Counted from the first letter of the stretch, positions 8,633 through 17,885 are shown. The stretch: 64,000 nt of DNA from Clostridia bacterium (GCA_017618135.1 JAFZUV010000002.1:62001-126000); one strand, 5' to 3'. Translations and numbers: made by a program. The notes: generated from the sequence alone by a model not told the origin.

Positions 8633-10141
8633 ATGGGAAAAAATGATGAGTTGAATTTTGATTTTAACGAGTTCGATGAATTTGAAGATATAGCGTCGAA
8701 CAGCAGTAGGGCAAAAGCAGAAAACGCAATAAATTTTTCTTCTGTGGGCAACAAGCATTATGCCCGCAAAAAACACGGCTTTAAGGGCTGGTGGGGAAAT
8801 CTTTCACGCGGCAAAAAAGCGTTATCAATCATTCTAAGCGTGGTTGTGCTTTTGACAGCTTTAGTAGTAGTAAATCCTTTTCATATGATAGAACACCTGA
8901 TCTACAACTACAACAATATGACCGAAAATCAGGATGAGCTGGGCTTTGAGGGCAAGATAGATAAAAATGTAATAAATGTAGCGCTTTTCGGTATTGATAC
9001 GAGGAACAAGAATACATTTAAGGGCAATTCCGACAGTATCATGATACTAAGCCTTAATACCGAACTTAAAACCGTTAAAATTATATCCATCCTCAGAGAT
9101 ACGATAGTCCCTATTGAGGAAAACGGAAAGATTAAATACGGAAAAATAAATTCGGCGTATGCGAAAGGCCCTGAAGTCGCCATAAAAACATTGAACACTG
9201 TCTTCAACCTCGACATTTCCGAATATGCGACTGTTAATTTTTACGGGATGACCGAGATTATCGACGCGGTAGGCGGTATAGATGTCACAGTGGTTGAAGA
9301 TGAGCTTAAGTGGAAAGGACACGACCATCCAAACCTTAATAACTGTATGGATGAAATTTGTAAAAACTTAAAGCTTGACCCTAAAAAGTATTATATTAAT
9401 GCGCCGGGCAAGTATCATATGAACGGCGTTCAGGCGGTAGCCTACTCGCGTGTTCGTAATTGCAAAAGTGTTTGGGGCACAAATAACGATTACGGCAGGA
9501 CCGACCGCCAGCGCCATGTTATGGAACAGCTTTTTAACAAAGCCGTAAAGCTCGATAAGAGCAGGTATCCAAAGCTTGCCAAAGCGCTTATCCCTTGTAC
9601 CGAAACATCGCTTTCTTATACGCAGGTGTTAAATCTCGCGTTTAATGTTTTGCTTGATAAGCCGACATTTTATCAGACCCGCTTCCCGCAAGACGATTGG
9701 CTTATGGCCTTTAGATGGAAGGGTTACGGCTCGGTGGTTTATTACGACCTTGATTATGCTTCGAGGGTTCTGCATTCAATAATATATGAGAATAAAACAC
9801 TTGAGCAGTATGTAGAGGAAAACGGTGTTGAGCATAATGATTGGTTTGCCAAGAGAGAAAAGACCGCAAAAAGCTCTTCAGTCTCTTCGTCTGCGTCGCA
9901 GAAGTCCGGCAGTACGGTATCCACCGGATCGTCGCAAGCTCCTCAGCAGAATAATCAAACTGCCGGTTCGTCAAGCGCACAGGTAAACAGCGGCGCAAAT
10001 TTAACTTCGCAGACAACGCCTCCGGCAACCGTTATCGACGATAATAAAGAAGAGCAAAGGCCGGAGGAAGAAAAGTCCGCTGAGGAAAAACCCGTCGATG
10101 AAAAGCCTGCAGAAGAGAATAACGGAGAGAATAACGAATGA
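8633..10141 (+). CDS. LytR-CpsA-Psr (LCP) family cell-wall glycopolymer ligase
   Basis: LCP enzymes transfer anionic glycopolymers from undecaprenyl carriers to peptidoglycan on the outer face of the membrane. The 502-residue protein has an acidic cytoplasmic N-terminus (1-50), a single membrane helix at about 63-81, and the LCP domain from about 115 to 345 with the expected DTR, GNSDSIM and ILRD motifs that bind the lipid pyrophosphate. From about 400 the tail is low complexity, first Ser/Thr/Gln rich and then Glu/Pro/Lys rich, typical of a flexible wall-spanning segment. Forty-nine bases without an obvious terminator separate it from rsmI. The exact polymer cannot be told from sequence. Confidence 0.92.
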   Translation: MGKNDELNFDFNEFDEFEDIASNSSRAKAENAINFSSVGNKHYARKKHGFKGWWGNLSRGKKALSIILSVVVLLTALVVVNPFHMIEHLIYNYNNMTENQDELGFEGKIDKNVINVALFGIDTRNKNTFKGNSDSIMILSLNTELKTVKIISILRDTIVPIEENGKIKYGKINSAYAKGPEVAIKTLNTVFNLDISEYATVNFYGMTEIIDAVGGIDVTVVEDELKWKGHDHPNLNNCMDEICKNLKLDPKKYYINAPGKYHMNGVQAVAYSRVRNCKSVWGTNNDYGRTDRQRHVMEQLFNKAVKLDKSRYPKLAKALIPCTETSLSYTQVLNLAFNVLLDKPTFYQTRFPQDDWLMAFRWKGYGSVVYYDLDYASRVLHSIIYENKTLEQYVEENGVEHNDWFAKREKTAKSSSVSSSASQKSGSTVSTGSSQAPQQNNQTAGSSSAQVNSGANLTSQTTPPATVIDDNKEEQRPEEEKSAEEKPVDEKPAEENNGENNE

Positions 10142-10326
10142 GTCAAAAAAGCTTCTCTGATTGTGAAAACTGCTCGCACTGCGTTCTTGATGTTGAGGCG
10201 GAGGATTATTATTGTAATGCTCCGCTTGATGAGGATGATGTGGCGCGGCTTATAAGTACCAAATCTTATAAATGCCCGTATTTTGATTTTTATGATGAAT
10301 ATAAAATAGTTCGCAAACAAAATTAG
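10138..10326 (+). CDS. Small Cys-rich protein, DUF6472-like
   Basis: A 62-residue acidic protein with four cysteines in its first 45 residues spaced as CxxCxxC...C, a further CPYF near residue 47, and a conserved-looking ending DEYKIVRKQ. I recognise this pattern from small uncharacterised Clostridia proteins annotated as DUF6472, but from memory only. The cysteines could bind zinc. The start overlaps the stop of the LCP gene (ATGA) and plsC follows after 9 bases, so it is clearly part of the operon. Function is unknown. Confidence 0.75.
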   Translation: MSQKSFSDCENCSHCVLDVEAEDYYCNAPLDEDDVARLISTKSYKCPYFDFYDEYKIVRKQN

Positions 10327-10335
10327 GAGAAAGAA

Positions 10336-11175
10336 ATGCTTTATGTGTATATTGTTGCCGCGGCGGCGGCGGTACCTCTTCTTAACAACTTTTTTCCGAT
10401 CTTAAGGCAAAACTACTCAGTCTGGCTTGTACCCTGCGTTTTTGCAGGTGTTTTGCTGAGCCTTTTGATTATTCATCTTTTGATTTTTGTTATTTGCGGA
10501 TATATTGTAGACCTTAAAAAACCTCAGGAAAAACAGTCGCGCTTCTACAGGGGCTTAGTAAAAATCACCTTGCCTATGCTGTTTAGCTTGCTTCGTGTAA
10601 AGGTGGAAAGCACCGGCACTGAGAATACCGACGATGTATATCCCGCTATGCTTGTTTGCAATCACCTTGATAATATCGACCCCGCCGTAATTCTTAATGA
10701 ACTGCCTGAGCTGAAGCTTGGCTTTATAGGTAAAAAGGAAATATATACCGACATGCCGTTTGTGGCCCGGTATATGCATAAGCTTAATTGTTTGCCTATA
10801 GATAGGGAAAACAACCGAGAAGCGGCAAAAACCATTATAGAGGCTATAAGGCTTATAAAAAATAAAACCGCAAGCGTGGGTATTTTCCCGGAAGGATATA
10901 CCAGTCTTGACGGAAAGCTTCACGATTTCAGAAACGGCGCGTTTAAAATCGCAACAAAATCCGGTTGCCCGGTAGTTGTTTGCACTGTTGTCGGTACTCA
11001 CGAGGCGGTAAAAAACTTGTTTAAGAGGAAGAACACGATATATTTCGATGTGCTTGAAGTAATATCCGGTGAAGAGATTCTATCCATGACAACTTCTGAA
11101 ATTTCAGACAGGATACATAAAGAAATGCGGGAGAACATAGAAAAAAGGGAGGCGCAGTTATGTTTAAGGAAATAA
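10336..11175 (+). CDS. plsC: 1-acyl-sn-glycerol-3-phosphate acyltransferase (PlsC family)
   Basis: PlsC-type enzymes acylate lysophosphatidic acid at the membrane to give phosphatidic acid. The 279-residue protein has two hydrophobic segments within residues 1-60, then the acyltransferase domain with the HX4D motif (NHLDNID), the INREN-like substrate loop (PIDREN) and the FPEG motif (FPEGYTS). Length and motif order fit. The operon also holds the membrane-related LCP and MscS genes. A ribosome-binding site GGAGAAAG precedes the ATG. The 3' end overlaps the flavin reductase gene by 16 bases. Confidence 0.92.
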   Translation: MLYVYIVAAAAAVPLLNNFFPILRQNYSVWLVPCVFAGVLLSLLIIHLLIFVICGYIVDLKKPQEKQSRFYRGLVKITLPMLFSLLRVKVESTGTENTDDVYPAMLVCNHLDNIDPAVILNELPELKLGFIGKKEIYTDMPFVARYMHKLNCLPIDRENNREAAKTIIEAIRLIKNKTASVGIFPEGYTSLDGKLHDFRNGAFKIATKSGCPVVVCTVVGTHEAVKNLFKRKNTIYFDVLEVISGEEILSMTTSEISDRIHKEMRENIEKREAQLCLRK

Positions 11176-11657
11176 AAGCTACCGAGATAAAAGAAAACAT
11201 TATAGATATGATAAGCCGTGAATGGATGCTGATTGCCGCCGGTGACAAATCCGGGTATAACATGATGACCGCTTCCTGGGGCTTTATGGGCGAAATGTGG
11301 GGTAATCACAGCGTATCCGTAATGGTAAGACCGCAGAGATATACAATGGAGTTCATCAATAAGAACGATTATTTCACCTTAAGCTTTTACGGTGATAATA
11401 GGGCTATACATAAGATTTGCGGCAGTCTTTCGGGCCGTGATGTTAACAAAACAGAAATGGCGGGGTTGACTCCAATTTTTTGTGAAAAGGCGCCTTTTTT
11501 CTGCGAAGCGAGGCTTGTTCTGATTTGTAAAAAACAATATGCGGCTCGGCTTGAAGAAGGTGGTTTTACCGATAAGACACCCCTTAAAAAATGGTATAAG
11601 GACGATCTGCACTACAATATAATAGGCAAAATAGAGAAAGTATTGGTGGCAAAATGA
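11160..11657 (+). CDS. Flavin reductase family (FMN-binding split-barrel) protein
   Basis: This 165-residue protein resembles the flavoredoxin/flavin-reductase-like family: small FMN-binding split beta-barrels that use NAD(P)H or pass electrons between proteins. Visible family features are MLIAAGDKSGYNMMTASWG near residue 22-40, the VRPQRYT segment, and the NDYFTLSFYG strand. The start is inside the end of plsC, with GGGAGG seven bases before the ATG; the end overlaps the MscS gene by four bases. The physiological substrate cannot be told; a role in managing free flavin or protecting against oxygen is only a guess. Confidence 0.85.
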   Translation: MFKEIKATEIKENIIDMISREWMLIAAGDKSGYNMMTASWGFMGEMWGNHSVSVMVRPQRYTMEFINKNDYFTLSFYGDNRAIHKICGSLSGRDVNKTEMAGLTPIFCEKAPFFCEARLVLICKKQYAARLEEGGFTDKTPLKKWYKDDLHYNIIGKIEKVLVAK

Positions 11658-12457
11658 GATTTAAGGAAATACTTGGTGCGCTTTCAAAAATACTTTCAAA
11701 CAGCATAGTAAAATCAGTTGTTATAATAATAGCCGCGCTTGCTGTTTATAAAATTGTATCCTATATTCTTTCTGCAAGAGGCAGGCGGCTTAAAAAGCTC
11801 GAAAAAAAGAGCAGAGAAACATATTTAAGACTGGTAAACAGTATTTTTAAATACACTCTCTTTGTTATCTGCTTTTTTGCGCTGCTTCAGGTCAACAATG
11901 TAAATATAACCTCTATGGTAGCGGGTCTCGGTATTGCGGGTATAATTTTAGGCGTCGCGGTGCAGGATGCACTTAAGGATATTATTCGTGGTTTCGATAT
12001 AATTTCCGATAACTATTTTAAAGTGGGAGATTTGGTAGAGTATAACGGAATAGAAGGAAAAGTGTTGGAGCTTGGGCTGAAAACAACCAAAATAAGGGAT
12101 ATTAAAAATGATAATATAATTTCCATACCCAACCGGAATATTGACGCGATAGGTATTGTTTCAAATCTGATTTACATAGATATTCCCATGCCTTATGAAA
12201 CACCGCTTTCGGAGGCGGAAAAAGCGGTCGATGAAATTTGTGCCGCCGCCTGTAAGACGGATAATATAAAAAAATGTGTTTATATCGGCGTTACTGAGCT
12301 TGGTGATTCAGCAATCAAGTATTATATAAAAGTCGTGCTGACAGACAACGCCAAAAAGCTGCAGTCAAGCCGCGATGTGCGCCGGGTGATACTTGATGTT
12401 ATGGCGGCAAATAAAATACCTGTTCCGTACACTCAAATTGATGTACATACTAAATAA
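11654..12457 (+). CDS. MscS family mechanosensitive ion channel
   Basis: MscS proteins are homoheptameric channels that release solutes when membrane tension rises. The 267-residue protein has three hydrophobic segments (about 12-35, 60-80 and 88-110); the last, rich in Gly and Ala with the sequence VAGLGIAGIILGVAVQDAL, is the pore-lining TM3. The cytoplasmic beta domain follows with GDLVEYNGIEGKV and SIPNRNID, and then the alpha/beta domain. It is the last gene of the run and is followed by a strong terminator. Confidence 0.93.
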   Translation: MRFKEILGALSKILSNSIVKSVVIIIAALAVYKIVSYILSARGRRLKKLEKKSRETYLRLVNSIFKYTLFVICFFALLQVNNVNITSMVAGLGIAGIILGVAVQDALKDIIRGFDIISDNYFKVGDLVEYNGIEGKVLELGLKTTKIRDIKNDNIISIPNRNIDAIGIVSNLIYIDIPMPYETPLSEAEKAVDEICAAACKTDNIKKCVYIGVTELGDSAIKYYIKVVLTDNAKKLQSSRDVRRVILDVMAANKIPVPYTQIDVHTK

Positions 12458-12470
12458 AGAGAACCAAAAA

Positions 12471-12501
12471 CATTCCCGGAGGAAGTTTTCCTCCGGGAAT
12501 G
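12471..12501. terminator. Bidirectional intrinsic terminator
   Basis: A perfect 14-bp stem (12471-12484 with 12488-12501) closes a 3-base loop. CTTTTTATTT follows on the plus strand, and on the minus strand the run TTTTTGG follows. It sits between two convergent genes, the MscS channel (+) and the hydrolase (-), and probably stops both. Confidence 0.9.
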
Positions 12502-12505
12502 CTTT

Positions 12506-13417
12506 TTATTTCATAATAAATTTCAAAATATCTTTCGCCGATTGTTGTTTGCAACTGTCGTTGTGTATCTCGTGTCTGCAGTTTTCGTAAAGATTAAGAG
12601 TAACATCGTACCCGTATTTTTTAAGCCTACTGTAAACTGTCCGTACGCCTTTTCCGTAATTGCCTACAGGGTCATCTTCGCCGGAAATCAGCAATATCGG
12701 CATATCTTTTCTTAAGGATTTAAACCAACCCGGTCTGTTGCAAAGGGAATTAAGCTTAACAAGGTCTTTAAGGGCGGAAAGAGTAAACCTAAAGGTGCAA
12801 AGCGGATCCGCGGCGTATGCCGACTGTACCGCTTCGTCCTTGGTAAGCCATGAGTATTTACCACCCGTAAAGCGCTTATTATAACTCCCGAACGCCATGT
12901 TTTCCACAAAATCAGAATAACCGTGTTTACCCTTAAACAGCATCAGTATATTTATCAGCGCGAGCCCTGCGCCGGACGCGGGATTTGGACCGCCCGTACC
13001 GCAGATTATCAGTCGGTCAATACTATTTTTATACTTTTCGGCGGTAAGGCGTACAATAAACGAGCCCATGCTGTGACCCATAAGATAATACGGAATACCG
13101 GGGTAGTCTTTTTTGACTGAATTTCCGAAAAGCATTACATCATCAATAAGATATTTATATCCTTTTTTCGACGCAATAAAGCCGCGCTCACCTTCACTCG
13201 CCGTTTTTCCGTGACCTAAGTTGTCAAAGCCGCAGGCGATAAACCCGGCTGAGGCAACAAGCGATAAAAGCGCGTCATAGCGCCCGATGTACTCGGTCAT
13301 ACCGTGTACCAAATGAAATATACCCAGCGGTTCGCCTGCGGGCATATATACTACGCCCTTAAGCTTATGAAGGCTGTCGCTTGATAAAACTTCTTTTTCG
13401 ATTATATGTGCGCTCAA
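12506..13417 (-). CDS. Alpha/beta hydrolase, monoacylglycerol lipase/lysophospholipase-like
   Basis: The 303-residue protein belongs to the serine-aminopeptidase S33/monoglyceride-lipase branch of alpha/beta hydrolases. It shows the oxyanion-region HGMTEY motif at 38-43, the FDNLGHG segment at 64-70, the nucleophile elbow GHSMGS with Ser116, an acid in SGEDDPVG, and the catalytic His in CRHEIHND near the C-terminus. The likely start is the TTG at 13417, seven bases after an AGGAG that is formed by the last codons of glpK; an upstream TTG at 13441 is less well placed. It starts four bases after glpK, so release of glycerol from lipids followed by glycerol phosphorylation is a sensible shared role (inference). 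Confidence 0.88.
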   Translation of the reverse strand: MSAHIIEKEVLSSDSLHKLKGVVYMPAGEPLGIFHLVHGMTEYIGRYDALLSLVASAGFIACGFDNLGHGKTASEGERGFIASKKGYKYLIDDVMLFGNSVKKDYPGIPYYLMGHSMGSFIVRLTAEKYKNSIDRLIICGTGGPNPASGAGLALINILMLFKGKHGYSDFVENMAFGSYNKRFTGGKYSWLTKDEAVQSAYAADPLCTFRFTLSALKDLVKLNSLCNRPGWFKSLRKDMPILLISGEDDPVGNYGKGVRTVYSRLKKYGYDVTLNLYENCRHEIHNDSCKQQSAKDILKFIMK

Positions 13418-13421
13418 AAAA

Positions 13422-14912
13422 TCACTCCTTGTGAAAAGCAACAGTGCTTCTTATCGCCTGTTTCCATCCGTGCAGAAGCTTTGTTCTTTTTGTCTCGTCC
13501 GCGGCGGGGGAAAACTTATCCGCGTCGCCGCCAAGTCGTTTAAGCTCTTCGCGGCTTTCAAAAAAACCGCATTTCAGTCCCGCAATCAGCGCTGCGCCGA
13601 GCGCCGTTGCCTCCGCGTTTTTCGGTCTGCAAACCGTAATATCTGATATGTCCGCCTGGAACTGCATAAGGAAATTATTTTTTGAAGCGCCGCCGTCAAC
13701 CTTCAGGCTTTTAATGGGATTACCATAATCTTCAACCATTGCTCGAAGCAGGTCGTTAGTCTGAAAAGCAATCGACTCAAGGCAGGCGCGTACAATATGA
13801 TTTCTGTTTGTACCGCGCGTGATACCGCAAATGGTTCCTCTCGCGTACATATCCCAGTGTGGGGTGCCGAGTCCGGAAAACGCGGGTACAACATACACGC
13901 CGCCGCTGTTTTCAACCTTTTTTGCCATATTTTCACTCTCGGCGGCATTAGATAACAGCTTAAGCTCATCTCTTACCCACTGGATTACCGCGCCGCCTAT
14001 AAAAACACTGCCCTCAAGGGCATATTGCACGTTTTCTCCGTCGAGCGTCGCCGCAACAGTTGTAATAAGACCGTTTCGGCTTTTAACCGGCTTTTCGCCG
14101 GTGTTCATAAGTAAAAAACAACCGGTGCCGTATGTATTTTTAACATCGCCGGCACAAAAGCAGTGCTGACCGAACAGAGCCGCCTGCTGGTCGCCGGCTA
14201 TGCCGCATACCGGTATTTTTTCGCCTAAAATATCAACATCTCCGAAATTACTTCCGCTCGGCATAACTTCGGGCAGCATTGAGCGCGGAATATCGAATAT
14301 ATCAAGCAGCTTATCATCCCAGGAAAGGGTGTGAATATTAAAAAGCATTGTGCGCGAGGCATTAGTGGTATCGGTAGCAAATATTTTTCCGCCTGAAAGC
14401 TTATATAAAAGGTAAGTGTCAATAGTACCGAAAAGCAGATCTCCATTTTCCGCCTTAACTCTTGCACCTTCGACATTATCGAGTATCCACTTGATTTTGG
14501 TGGCGCTGAAATACGCGTCTATTTTAAGACCGGTGGTATCTAAGATATAGTCATCCATACCCATAGCCTTTATTTCTTCGCACATTTCAGCCGTTCTTCT
14601 GCACTGCCATACAATAGCGTTGTATACGGGCTCTCCGGTGTTTTTATCCCAAACGATAGTTGTTTCCCTCTGGTTGGTAATACCTATCGCCGCGATGTCT
14701 GCGGAGGTGGCGCTTGCGGCGGTTAAAGCCTCAATTATCGAAGAATATTGAGCGGTAAAAATCTCTATGGGGTTATGTTCCACAAACGAGGGATTCGGGT
14801 ATATCTGCGTAAATTCGTGCTGCGCCACACTTACGGCGCGGCAATTTTTATCAAAAAGAATAGCTCTTGCGCTGGTAGTCCCCTCGTCAAGGGTCAGAAT
14901 ATATTTTTTCAT
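13422..14912 (-). CDS. glpK: Glycerol kinase
   Basis: GlpK phosphorylates glycerol to glycerol 3-phosphate with ATP. The 496-residue FGGY-family protein begins [16 protein letters not shown] (phosphate-binding loop), has the substrate-binding stretch GITNQRETT near residue 78, and the FGGY C-terminal nucleotide site with [14 protein letters not shown]. Length is standard. The Shine-Dalgarno AGAGG just before the start is shared with the last codons of a broken methyltransferase gene, which means the original upstream sequence of glpK has been replaced or the operon joined by deletion. No glycerol facilitator gene is in the window. Confidence 0.97.
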   Translation of the reverse strand: MKKYILTLDEGTTSARAILFDKNCRAVSVAQHEFTQIYPNPSFVEHNPIEIFTAQYSSIIEALTAASATSADIAAIGITNQRETTIVWDKNTGEPVYNAIVWQCRRTAEMCEEIKAMGMDDYILDTTGLKIDAYFSATKIKWILDNVEGARVKAENGDLLFGTIDTYLLYKLSGGKIFATDTTNASRTMLFNIHTLSWDDKLLDIFDIPRSMLPEVMPSGSNFGDVDILGEKIPVCGIAGDQQAALFGQHCFCAGDVKNTYGTGCFLLMNTGEKPVKSRNGLITTVAATLDGENVQYALEGSVFIGGAVIQWVRDELKLLSNAAESENMAKKVENSGGVYVVPAFSGLGTPHWDMYARGTICGITRGTNRNHIVRACLESIAFQTNDLLRAMVEDYGNPIKSLKVDGGASKNNFLMQFQADISDITVCRPKNAEATALGAALIAGLKCGFFESREELKRLGGDADKFSPAADETKRTKLLHGWKQAIRSTVAFHKE

Positions 14913-14915
14913 ATA

Positions 14916-15185
14916 TTACCTCTTTCTGAAAACAAACAGGTATTCATGTGCTATGAGTAAAAAATTATATTTTATACTATTTGTTTTCCAATAACCCGTT
15001 GCTTTGCAGTTGTGTTGCTCCTTAATTATAGTCTCTTTTAATTTAAAACCGGAGTTTTCAAATATACGCATAACTTCAAATGATAACGGTATCATATGAC
15101 CGTTTTTGCGGGTATCACCCATAAGTATTGCGCAGAATTTATCCCTTTTAAGAACGCGATGGCTTTCTTTAGCAACCTTTTTCAT
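14916..15185 (-). pseudogene. DNA methyltransferase remnant, C-terminal fragment
   Basis: The 89 codons match only the last part of a DNA N4/N6 methyltransferase of the class that ends with a GDTRKxG motif, an LKETIIKEQHNC motif and NFLLIAHEYLFVF. The SAM-binding FxGxG and catalytic (D/N)PPY parts are missing, so no active enzyme can be made. In the same frame, a TGA lies four codons before the first ATG, and the preceding codons still look like family sequence (TEMKKVAKES). It runs into the 3' end of a second, different methyltransferase fragment, which points to a deletion. The stop codon lies within the glpK ribosome-binding site. Confidence 0.8.
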
Positions 15186-15555
15186 TTCCGTTAACTTTCA
15201 AATCATTAAAACGGTCACGCTTTTTTGCGTAATACGCTTTACGCTTATCTGTGCTTAACGGTACAAATTCGTTATGCAATGCGTAAAGCATTTCAATAAG
15301 TACATCAACATCATCGCGAATAATACGGTATGCATTTATGAGTTCTGCATTTATATCGCTTATATAAACTGATTGCAAATCATATTTGTTGAGAATATCA
15401 AATAAAACGGCGCCACCACCAACAAACGGCTCCGCATGTTTGCTGATATTTTTTTGGCTGAATGGATAGTAATGCTGAAGTTCTCCGAGAAGTTGACCTT
15501 TACCACCGGCCCATTTCAAAAAGGGTTTAGCTGTTTTTTGCTGCTTTTCATATCT
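15169..15555 (-). pseudogene. Dam/D12-class DNA adenine methyltransferase remnant, N-terminal fragment
   Basis: This fragment carries the N-terminal quarter to third of a Dam/M.DpnII-type adenine methyltransferase: PFLKWAGGKGQLL at the start, the SAM motif FVGGGAVLFD, ISDINAELINAY, and the beginning of the target-recognition region ending at RFNDLKVNGNE. It then breaks off with a stop at 15169. The full protein would be about 270-290 residues with a DPPY motif, which is absent. The 5' end is also damaged or lost: the frame has no ATG and is open only to 15555, after which comes a TAA; a TTG at 15519 lies inside the conserved motif. Together with the adjoining fragment this is the relic of a restriction-modification locus. 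Confidence 0.82.
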
Positions 15556-15652
15556 TTATGCTCCATAATCTGGCGAGAGTTGAACTCACCGCGGTTCGGC
15601 TCCCGTCACCTTAACCATAACTTTCAAGAAGATTTGATAATCATAAACGAGC

Positions 15653-16774
15653 TTATTTAATGATTACCCGCGGTACACGCGGCGCTATTCCGCATACGAT
15701 TTCATAGTTTATTGTGCCGCAAGCTTCCGCGATTCCATCTACAGACAGACCGTTTCCGAAAAGCGTTACTTCATCGCCCATTGAAACGCCGTCAATATCG
15801 GTAACATCTATCATAAACTGGTCCATACAAATTCTGCCGACTATTTTTGCCCGTTTACCGCGAACGATTACCTCGCCTTTGTTTGAGAGAGCTCTCGGAT
15901 ACCCGTCGGCATAGCCCGCCGCAACGGTGGCAATCCGCATATTTTTTTGCGCCGTGTAAGTAAGACCGTAACTTATACGCTCGCCGGTTTTAATCCTTTT
16001 TACAAAAGAAACGACCGATTTGACCGTCATAACAGGTGAAAGCTTTAGCTTAGGGTCAAACATTCTGTCCGGAGTGAGTCCGTACAGGGCGATGCCCGGT
16101 CTTACAAAATCACAGGTGTACTTGTCCCGACAAACAGCCGCCGAGTTATCGCAATGAATAAATTGCGGATTTATTCCGGCGGTTTTCAATTCTTTTACAC
16201 CGGCGAGCAGGTGTTCGTATTGAGATTTTGTAAATTCAACATCCGTCGCTTTGTCAGAATCCGCCGCCGCAAAATGGGTAAAAATGCCCTCTATGTTAAA
16301 ACAAGGGAGATTTGCCGCCTTTATTGCGTCTTTTATGCCTCGTGTATCTTTTCTGCAATCAAAGCCTAAGCGCGACATTCCGGTATCTAATTTCAGGTGT
16401 ATGTTTAAGTTAACATCAGCGGCGAGGGCATAGTCGGATAGAATACGAGCATATTTAAGCGAATAAACGCACTGCGAAATATCGTTTTGCGCCAGGGTTT
16501 CAACATAATTCTCAGGCGTATAACCGAGTATTAAAATCGGTTTTTTTATGCCGCATATACGGAGTGACAATGCCTCTTCAATGTTTGAAACGGCAAATCC
16601 GTCAACACCTTGTTTTTGGAGTATGGGTGCAACGATTTCTGCACTGTGACCGTATGCGTCCGCCTTTACAACCGCCATAATTTTCGCGTTGCCGGCGTGC
16701 TTTTTAATCTCATTTAAATTGCACAGTATGGCGCTTTCGCTGATTTCCGCCCATGTTCTGCGTAAAAAGTTCAA
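15653..16774 (-). CDS. alr: Alanine racemase
   Basis: Alr interconverts L- and D-alanine with pyridoxal phosphate and supplies D-alanine for peptidoglycan. The 373-residue product has the PLP lysine in VVKADAYGHS (Lys38), the second catalytic residue Tyr269 in ISYGLTYTA, and the MDQFMIDV motif of the C-terminal barrel. The frame is open further upstream, but the TTG at 16774 gives the normal N-terminus MNFLRRTWAEI and is preceded by GAGGGTGAT. That ribosome-binding site overlaps the ychF stop codon (16785-16787), so the two genes are translationally coupled. Confidence 0.96.
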   Translation of the reverse strand: MNFLRRTWAEISESAILCNLNEIKKHAGNAKIMAVVKADAYGHSAEIVAPILQKQGVDGFAVSNIEEALSLRICGIKKPILILGYTPENYVETLAQNDISQCVYSLKYARILSDYALAADVNLNIHLKLDTGMSRLGFDCRKDTRGIKDAIKAANLPCFNIEGIFTHFAAADSDKATDVEFTKSQYEHLLAGVKELKTAGINPQFIHCDNSAAVCRDKYTCDFVRPGIALYGLTPDRMFDPKLKLSPVMTVKSVVSFVKRIKTGERISYGLTYTAQKNMRIATVAAGYADGYPRALSNKGEVIVRGKRAKIVGRICMDQFMIDVTDIDGVSMGDEVTLFGNGLSVDGIAEACGTINYEIVCGIAPRVPRVIIK

Positions 16775-16784
16775 AACATCACCC

Positions 16785-17885
16785 TCAAACATTAAAACGG
16801 AACAAAACAATATCTCCGTCTTTCATTATGTATTCTTTTCCTTCGCTTCGTACAAGACCTTTTTCCTTTGCCGCTGTCATATTGCCGCCACACGCCATAA
16901 AGTCGTCAAACGACACAACCTCCGCGCGTATAAATCCGCGCTCAAAGTCGCTGTGAATTTTGCCTGCCGCCTGCGGAGCTTTTGTACCCTTTTCAATAGT
17001 CCACGCCCTTACTTCCGGCTTTCCGGCTGTAAGGTAGGAAATGAGACCTAAAAGAGAGTAGCACTTTTGTATCATGCGGTCAAGCCCGGAGCGATCAAGG
17101 CCTAATTCTTCTAAGAACAATAACTTTTCTTCATCATCAAGCGTTGCTATTTCAGCTTCAAGCGCGGCGCATATCGGCAAAATTTCGGCGCCTTCACCGT
17201 CAGCGATTTCCTTAACCTTAAGAAAATAAGCGTTTTCGCTTATTCCCCCTTTAAAATCCTCCTCGCCCATATTGCAGGCATAAATTACGGGTTTGTAGGA
17301 TAAAAGGCTTGTTGTTTTGAGAATTTCCTTTTCGTAGTCCTCCTCAGCCCTAATACTGCGCGCGTTTTTACCGCTTTCAAGATGAGCTGTAAGTCTTTTT
17401 AAGAAATCAACCTCAGACTGCATACTTTTGTCGCCTTTGAGCACCTTCTGGGCTTTATCAAGCCTTCGACCCACTATTTCAAGGTCGGAAAGAATAAGCT
17501 CTAAATTTATGGTTTCAATATCTCTCACCGGATCTACCGAACCTTCAACATGGATAATATCCGCGCTGTCAAAACAGCGAACAACATGAACTATCGCGTC
17601 AACCTCACGGATATTTGATAAAAACTTATTGCCGAGTCCCTCTCCTGAGGCTGCGCCCTTTACAAGACCGGCAATATCAACAAATTCTATGACCGCCGGT
17701 GTGAATTTATCGGGGTTATATATTTCCTTCAGCTTTTCAAGTCTGCTATCCGGTACACTTACCATTCCCACATTGGGCTCTATGGTGCAAAACGGATAGT
17801 TTGCCGAAGCGGCGCCCGCGTTTGTTATAGCGTTAAACAGGGTTGATTTGCCCACATTCGGCAGTCCTACGATTCCTAATTTCAT
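16785..17885 (-). CDS. ychF: Redox-regulated ATPase/GTPase YchF (OLA1 family)
   Basis: YchF is an Obg-related P-loop NTPase that binds ribosomes, hydrolyses ATP preferentially, and affects stress responses. The 366-residue product has the P-loop GLPNVGKST at 7-15, the switch segment FVDIAGLVKGA, a coiled-coil insertion at about 130-200, the NMGEED variant of the base-recognition motif (typical NxxE rather than NKxD), and a C-terminal TGS domain ending in the FNV tail. The ATG at 17885 with GGAGG upstream gives the family N-terminus MKLGIVGLPN; the frame itself extends 12 codons further. Confidence 0.96.
   Translation of the reverse strand: MKLGIVGLPNVGKSTLFNAITNAGAASANYPFCTIEPNVGMVSVPDSRLEKLKEIYNPDKFTPAVIEFVDIAGLVKGAASGEGLGNKFLSNIREVDAIVHVVRCFDSADIIHVEGSVDPVRDIETINLELILSDLEIVGRRLDKAQKVLKGDKSMQSEVDFLKRLTAHLESGKNARSIRAEEDYEKEILKTTSLLSYKPVIYACNMGEEDFKGGISENAYFLKVKEIADGEGAEILPICAALEAEIATLDDEEKLLFLEELGLDRSGLDRMIQKCYSLLGLISYLTAGKPEVRAWTIEKGTKAPQAAGKIHSDFERGFIRAEVVSFDDFMACGGNMTAAKEKGLVRSEGKEYIMKDGDIVLFRFNV

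Noticed and set aside
15570-15620. tRNA-like segment on the minus strand (T-arm-like GTGAG TTCAACT CTCGC)
   Set aside because: Only a T-arm-like hairpin is present. No matching acceptor 5' strand, D arm or anticodon arm could be found in the flanking 80 bases, so it is not annotated as a tRNA or an attachment site, although it lies next to the methyltransferase remnants.
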